From Heliocybe sulcata (lineage: Eukaryota > Basidiomycota > Agaricomycetes > Gloeophyllales > Gloeophyllaceae): a stretch of DNA of 64,000 nt. Of the stretch, positions 58,422 to 64,000 are shown in pieces. The first letter of the stretch is position 1; each line of letters starts with the position of its first letter. The position numbers and the translations under genes were made by a program. Below the pieces are notes generated by a model that saw only the letters and a list, made by a program, of their open reading frames with translations, was not told the DNA's origin and ran no database searches. The stretch spans positions 782,591 to 846,590 of the forward strand of contig ML213505.1 of assembly GCA_004369045.1 (NCBI GenBank). Direction: 5' to 3'.

Positions 58422-58607
58422 CTTGTCAACAGACTCCTTGGTGAAAAACGATCGCTTTCGCTTGATCATGGTCCAGGGAGCGGGCCGGTGCTCCGTCTCC
58501 GTGTCTCTCTCGTGCTGCTGTGTGGTCCGTCCTGCTGAAGTCTGACTCGCCATCCGAGGTCATACACGCTTGGTATCAGCTGAATATTGATCATTGGGCC
58601 ACACAAA
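58422..58607. promoter_or_regulatory. Compact divergent promoter (NSA1 / RMD5)
   Basis: At most 186 bp separate the two start codons, and only 54 bp if NSA1 begins at the most distal ATG (58553). Both promoters must share it. Confidence 0.4.
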
Positions 58608-60061
58608 ATGGAGGGTCCAATGAAGGAGCTCAACAAGCTGGAGCAGCTCACCTCCAACACGTCGTCGGCGAAGAGCAAGTCCGTGGAGGATTCCCTCGAT
58701 TCGTTGTTGCAATACTTACAGCAAGTCCAAGACCGCCTAAAGGCTGGAACAGAAACCCAGGACACATTTGTGAACCTGGCCAAGACTGTCGAAGCGCGGA
58801 AGAAGGATGTGGATGATAGGCAGAAGGAGATATACAACTCATTGGCACGGTATGGCAAGGCTCTTGATAAGGTACGTGCTACGATGAGTTTCGAGAGGGA
58901 CTGGTGTATGACATGTGTGCTGCAGAAATTTACGAGCTCCTTGCCTCTCTCGCAACCTGTGTTTGACTCGCCTGAGGCGACACAAGCCCTTGAACGGACG
59001 ATTGCCGTCCACTTTCTTCGGACGGGACAGTTCAAAGTGGCGTCTACTTTTATGGAAGTACGTGATTTCCTCTCAGTATTACGGGAATTCTACATGCTGA
59101 CAGGCCAACCCCAGGAATGTGGGACTGGTGTAGCACCTGGCATGGAGAGCCAGTTCATTGACCTACACCAGATCCTTCTGTCCTTACGGAATCAAGATAT
59201 CGGTCCCGCGTTGATGTGAGTGCATCCTAGAGTCTAGACAATGAACATCGTTAACCTACGTCCCTCACTCTTGCTGCGTAGGTGGACACAGACCAACCGC
59301 GCATTCCTCCAGTCCCGCTCTTCTCCTTTGGAATTCTACCTCCACCGCTCCCAGTTCATGCGTCTCCTACTAGCGTCACATCCTCCTCAGCCCCTGCCTG
59401 CTTTGCAATACGGGCGAATGAACTTCCCTCCTTTCTACGAGCGCCACATGTCGGAGATCAACCGCCTCATGACGTGCCCGGCGTATCTCCCTTTGGCAAA
59501 GTTACAGAAGTCCCCATATGCAGACCTGGCATCTCCTGCTATCCACTTTGATCTGGAGCCCATGTTCGCTAAGGAGTACTGTGCGAGTATGGGTATGAGT
59601 AGGCAAGTGCCTCTGCGAGTGGTAGGGGATATTGGAGGTGGAGGCGCGCTGGCGAGGATCGAGAAGGGGAGGAAGCTAATGCGGGAGAGGAAGAGCGAGT
59701 GGAGTCAGACTGATGAGCTACCAGTTGAGTTACTCATTTCAGACTGGTCCGGAGGCCTTTGCTGATCATTTTTTAGATCGAGATACCGTTACCGCCGGAG
59801 AATAGGTATCACTCGATATTCGCTTGTCCAGTATCGAAGGAGCAGTCGACGGATCAGAATCCACCCGTAATGATGGCCTGTGGTCATGTTATTGCCAAGG
59901 ACAGCTTGCAGAAGCTCAGCAGGAATGGAGGGTCAGTATCCAGCGTTCCTTTCAGTGCCTCAGCTGACCGCGTCTTCTCTCGCACTCTATGTAGGCGCAT
60001 CAAGTGTCCGTATTGCCCTGTGGAATCGAGCGCCAGCGCCGGTCTGCGCGTGTACTTCTAA
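58608..60061 (+). CDS. RMD5: GID/CTLH ubiquitin ligase RING-type subunit Rmd5/Gid2
   Basis: Catalytic RING subunit of the GID/CTLH complex, which degrades gluconeogenic enzymes in yeast. The ATG at 58608 gives [20 protein letters not shown]. An N-terminal coiled coil is followed by [20 protein letters not shown] and [20 protein letters not shown], then by [20 protein letters not shown], the LisH/CTLH helical block. Next come [21 protein letters not shown], spliced to [20 protein letters not shown] (CTLH domain), and the CRA-like region with [20 protein letters not shown]. The C-terminal RING of the Rmd5 kind is degenerate but normal for the family: [38 protein letters not shown], spliced to [19 protein letters not shown] 60059-60061. 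About 410 residues. About five introns. Confidence 0.92.
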
Positions 60062-60587
60062 GCATCTAGGGAAACGTGTACTATTGATATCCAGGCTTTG
60101 TTTCATTCTGTACCATGTTCCTCGTTCCTCATGTAGCAATATGTATATGTGTGCATGGCCTCGTCAGGGTGGCTCCTTCGTTCTCCAGCGATGCTATTGC
60201 GTTGAAGTTAAAGTTGGAGAGGAGATGCATACGCCTTGGAACCCGCCATCCCAACAAAATGCATCTGCTGTATTGATGCCGTTCCTATAGGCGTATTATC
60301 CATTGCGGTTGAGGGTGGTGCAAATAAACAACGCCCTCGCCTTTTACTAGGGCGTTCCGTGTTCCACCCTCACCTCAAAGCCGCTTAAGCAATTTTTCAA
60401 GATACCCGCCTATGCGAGTATGGATGAATCCCTTTTTGATCGTAACTTTTCCATGTTTTGTGGCTTGGACGCGACCACGTGTTTTGTGTCTTGACGCGTC
60501 TCACGAGCTACGACGCGTCTTGGACTGCATCCGCACCACACCACGGATGTCTTACTAGGCCACATCGCTTGCTCTTATATTCAAACT
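60062..60587. other. Intergenic region with nested inverted repeat
   Basis: 526 bp between RMD5 and SFI1, both on the plus strand. Besides the inverted repeat at 60310-60372, no gene or known element is recognised. Confidence 0.45.
60310..60372. repeat. Nested perfect inverted repeats (hairpin or cruciform)
   Basis: An inner stem of 8 bp (AACGCCCT at 60330-60337 with AGGGCGTT at 60349-60356, loop of 11) is enclosed by an outer stem of 9 bp (TGAGGGTGG at 60310-60318 with CCACCCTCA at 60364-60372). The inner spacers are 11 and 7 bases. An AATAAA lies on the left inner spacer (60323-60328), so the structure may sit at the 3' end of the RMD5 transcript. Confidence 0.6.
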
Positions 60588-63500
60588 ATGGCACTTGATT
60601 CCGTTATGGCACGCTTTCTACCTAAGCGGGCCTCATCACCACCTAGAGCATCTCGCGTGCCGGCGCTCACTCAAGCCTCATCAGAACTGTCGCGTTCTTC
60701 CTCTACCTCCAACCCCGAACTAGCATGTCTCACCCCGGACCAAGTCGACTTCATCGAGGCCGTCATAGACAGAGCGGGCCCTGCAGCAGCAAAGTTTCTT
60801 GACGTCTTCAAGGCCTACAACGATATCCTCCAGGAACGAGGCCTCGATTCCCAGAATGAAGTCGTGATATATGGGAAGCTGCTGAAGCTTGGGACTTTGA
60901 AAGGGCAGAACTGGGGAGAGAAGTGGAAGGTCGTGAAACGATTGCATGGATACGAGTCTGGTAAGCGTACCAGGCCAATGCAGCCGATTCAGCCCCGGGT
61001 TGCACCTGCTCCCGTGAAGACGTCTACACCTGTGGTTTCACGACTTGCGCTACCCATCAAGGCCCCGGTAAAGATAGATGATGACGCCTTCACGCTTCAC
61101 TCTCACGAGGTCGATACCCAAGCTACCACTACCGAGGACGAGATAGATCAGACAGGACAGTACCACAACTCTCGCGCATGGGCTCGCAGAGAGCCTTCCG
61201 TCGATTCTACCACAGCCGCTGCTAGTAATTCTCTAGGTCTCGATCTTGGTCCGACATCTACAGCTGCCCCGTGGCAGAAACCGGCGAAAGCTGGGGCTCT
61301 GTCGTTCCAACCACGTTCTGTACCTTGGGAGCCCGCCTTGACAGAGTCGTCTGTTGACCTTACGCCTTCGATAGCTACTACACCACCGCCTTATAGGGCA
61401 GCAGTCCGTGCTATAAGCGCGGCTAATCATGCTCGGCAAGCTACAGTTACAGCTCCTCCCCTGCCGCGCATACCTCGTCAATCTTCCCCTCCTCCTCCAA
61501 GTAAAGTCACGGCAGCGCAGCGTATAGCGCAAGTGAAGGAGCGAAGGGGTAGCGTCCTCAACGAGAACGATGCGTGGAATAAGATTAAGATGGAGCGGGA
61601 CGAGAAGGAAGCAGATCGGTTTCGAGAAGACAAACTCGTAGAAAAGTGCTGGAACGTATGGAGACAGGGACACAAATGGATTATCGTAAGTCATCTCGAC
61701 TGCTATTGCTGTATATGCTAACTCTGTGCTTGTCCAGACTACCCACGAACAAATAGCTCAGGCTCGAGACAATCTAGTCCTAAGGATCGCAATTCACCGC
61801 TGGCACAGCAAGATGGTCCAATCTATGGAGGCAGGCGAACAGGTAGCGAAGATATATGATAACAAGAGGTTACGTTTAGCCATGACGATCTGGAGACAAA
61901 AGGCTCAGGAGAAAAAGAGGGAGAAGTGGCGGCAGGACATGCGCGCCAAGATGAAGAGCATCCGGGAGAAGCGAGAAATACAGCTACTGAAGGATGCTTG
62001 GGCTAAATGGCGGCAGTCGCACCAGTCGCACCTCTCTGGACGACATTACGATGGCAAGGTCGTGCGGAGATTATTCAAGTTATGGTCATCAAAGCTTGTG
62101 GAGGTCGAGCACATGGAGGCAGCCGCAGAAGAGTTCTGTACGGTGAGGAGCAGCAGAGCGGTGGGCCATGTCTGGCGCCAGTGGAGACGGGCGACTGAGC
62201 TCAAGCTCGCTGAGAGGACTGTCGTCGAGAGAACTGGATTCCGGGTTATGGCCGATGCGCTCAGTACTTGGAAACGGCAGATGTGAGTGGCCGCTGGCAG
62301 TGCTTGGTTCCACCACTAACCGTGTAATTTAGGCATGATTATTATACTGCGCAAGAGTTCCACGATGCTATGATTGTTAAAAGATTGTTCCGCTCTTGGA
62401 AGACGGCGCGAGACCGGATACGAGTATGTCTCCTGTTTTTCTACTTAACAGTACAGTCCTGATTATCTTGACAGAGCATGGAGCGTAAAGCAGACAAGCA
62501 TCTTGCTCGCCAGGATGACATCCTAGTTAGAGCGGTCCTGAGAGTCTGGAAAGCCCACGAACGGGGGAAGCTACTCGAGCGAGTGAAGCAAAGCAGGTTG
62601 CTCAAGCAATCATGGGCAGCCTGGAAGATGCGCCTCGCGACCCTGAAACAGCGCGAAGGTATGCCCTGCGTGCTCTGCGTTCTCCTCTTGCTGACCCCGA
62701 GCGCCATAGATGCTGCCATTGCTTTCTCTACACGGCCCTATTCCTCCCTTGCCGCATCTGCACTTCGGACCTGGTACCAGGTCTACCGCACTCACAAGAA
62801 CTCCCAAGCGTTCTCTGTCCAGTATCACTCCGCGCAGCTGAGCTTCAAGATGCTACATATCTGGCGCATACAGCTGCGTGTCCGCCTGAAAACGATCAAG
62901 CAGGCGAAGATAGCGGAGAAATTCTTCCTAATGCGGCGCGCCTGGAGACATTGGCACGACAAGCTCGAGGAGCAAAAGAGGGAGAAGAAGCTGAAGCTGT
63001 TAGAGCAGAGAATGCTGCTTGTGCACTTTGATCGTACGTCGTGCACTTTCTCGCGTTGAATGGGGATGGTTTACATTGTCCTCGACAGGATGGATCCAGC
63101 GGACGCGGGAACAGCGGCACTGCAAGCTGGCTGAAGGCTATGTCCAGGATCTTGTAGCTAAGGTTGGTGCTCGGTTAAAGAGAGGCAGAGCCATCTAACA
63201 GCCATCTAGCGCATAATGAGAGACACGCTTTCGCGTTGGATCAGTCGCGTCGTCGATATCAAGGATCGCGAACTCCTGGTATCGCAGCGTTATGACCAGA
63301 AATTACTATTGTCAGTGTCCCTGTCCATACGTCTTAACCACGGCTAATAGGCCTTCAGATCTGCTTTTGCAAAATGGAAGAACATCCAAGCCCGTCATGC
63401 GGAAGAGTTTAGTCTGATGGAGAGCTACCGCGACGTCAAGCGAGAAGGTGAGCATCGTGCAGTTGGTGCGCGGCTTCATGTTGCTAATGCTATCACAGAG

Positions 63501-64000
63501 ACGATTCGACGGACATTCCACAAGTGGTTATCTGCATCCCGTGCCTCTCGGCATAGGCGGCAGGTGCTGCAGGAGAAGGAAGCGGAAATAAAGCTTGCGG
63601 CTCTGGCCTTCGCTTGGGACAAGTGGCGAGACAAATTCAAGGATGAGAGGCTTCGCCCGATTGTGAGCTTCCTGTATCTTCTGCTCTGGTCATTGCTGAC
63701 AAGGAGCTCAGGAGATCGACTTGCTGATGAGTACCCAACGGAATACCTTGTTCCGCGCGTTCGGCATATGGCATTCGAGGACAAGAGTACGTTGTTTGAG
63801 TTTAGGACGCAATCTGTTCTGATACCGCATATAGTCCCTGCCTGCTATCCACTTTCACGCATCCAGCTTGAAGGCCAAAGCCTGGGAGAAATGGCGAGCG
63901 GCGATGCCCATGGCACTCCAAGCGAGACAAGCTCGGGAGAAGCATCGCAGAGCTGTATTATGTGCGTGTGCCTCGTTTCTTCTGCCATATCTTCTCCTTA
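60588..64000 (+). CDS. SFI1: Sfi1-like centrin-binding spindle pole protein (3' end outside window)
   Basis: Long helical protein that binds centrin and drives duplication of the spindle pole body. The ATG at 60588 gives MALDSVMARFLPKRASSPPR; a second ATG at 60606 is also possible. The N-terminal domain (residues 40-125) has LTPDQVDFIEAVIDRAGPAA, KFLDVFKAYNDILQERGLDS and LGTLKGQNWGEKWKVVKRLH. A long low-complexity Pro/Ser/Thr linker follows (60960-61540). From about 61590 the typical Sfi1 repeats appear, each about 23-35 residues with a spaced Trp and basic residues: RIAIHRWHSKMVQSMEAGEQ, LRLAMTIWRQKAQEKKREKW, LKDAWAKWRQSHQSHLSGRH, VRRLFKLWSSKLVEVEHMEA and ILVRAVLRVWKAHERGKLLE. They continue to the window edge (near 63720-63780: NTLFRAFGIWHSRTR-like). 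About twelve introns are seen. The 3' end lies beyond 64000, so the gene is partial only because of the window. Confidence 0.88.

Overview
The window looks like nuclear DNA of a filamentous basidiomycete, probably an Agaricomycete. Protein-coding genes are densely packed on both strands and almost all are cut by many short introns of about 48-60 bases with fungal GT...CTAAC/CTGAC...AG signals. The gene content is fungal: a glycerol-3-phosphate acyltransferase of the Sct1/Gpt2 type, an abaA/TEC1-type TEA factor, an Apc5 of fungal type, a YAT-type amino-acid permease and a serine-rich extracellular cupredoxin. I see no rRNA, tRNA, CRISPR array or recognisable transposable element.

Layout. 1-1298 is unassigned. 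It is followed by an orphan gene (1299-1952), methionine aminopeptidase 1 (2820-4779), a glycerol-3-phosphate acyltransferase (5050-7895, minus), a large XMAP215/Stu2-family TOG protein (8336-15693), APC5 (16043-19028, minus), NOC3 (19218-21998) and a TEA-domain factor (22234-23992, minus). Next come TSG101/Vps23 (24983-26862), the inner nuclear membrane protein Src1/Heh1 (27284-30035, minus), mitochondrial sulfide:quinone oxidoreductase (30790-32534, minus) and an Mso1-like protein (33306-34596). A 1.9 kb gene-poor gap precedes a methionine-rich cupredoxin (36513-38040), which is followed by a class I O-methyltransferase (38532-39404, minus) and a NEPRO/Rmp1-like protein (39751-41111, minus). 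The right part holds an AP-1 beta subunit (41324-43976), an OTUD6-like deubiquitinase (44118-45171, minus), an AKR7-like aldo-keto reductase (45334-46829), an ARM-repeat SmgGDS-like protein (47956-50887) and a peroxisomal enoyl-CoA isomerase (51081-52404). The last genes are an amino-acid permease (52885-54824), a pirin (55391-56884), NSA1/WDR74 (56948-58421, minus), GID-complex ligase RMD5 (58608-60061) and SFI1 (60588 to beyond the window end).

The genes are mostly housekeeping and do not form a biosynthetic cluster. Themes recur, as expected by chance in a compact genome: ribosome and RNA biogenesis (NOC3, NSA1, NEPRO/Rmp1), mitosis and spindle (Stu2, APC5, SFI1), trafficking (TSG101, AP-1 beta, Mso1) and ubiquitin (APC5, RMD5, OTU). 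Many genes are in close head-to-head pairs (APC5/NOC3 189 bp, NEPRO/AP-1 212 bp, OTU/AKR 162 bp, NSA1/RMD5 about 190 bp or less), which suggests shared promoters. Tail-to-tail pairs such as pirin/NSA1 are 63 bp apart.

I found no clearly undescribed system. The observations most worth following are a cupredoxin fused to a domain with 28 methionines in 100 residues, a GC-AG intron on which the catalytic histidine of the OTU enzyme depends, and a five-TOG architecture in a fungal XMAP215 protein. Gene models were spliced by eye: first and last coding bases are given, but internal exon borders not stated should be taken as approximate.
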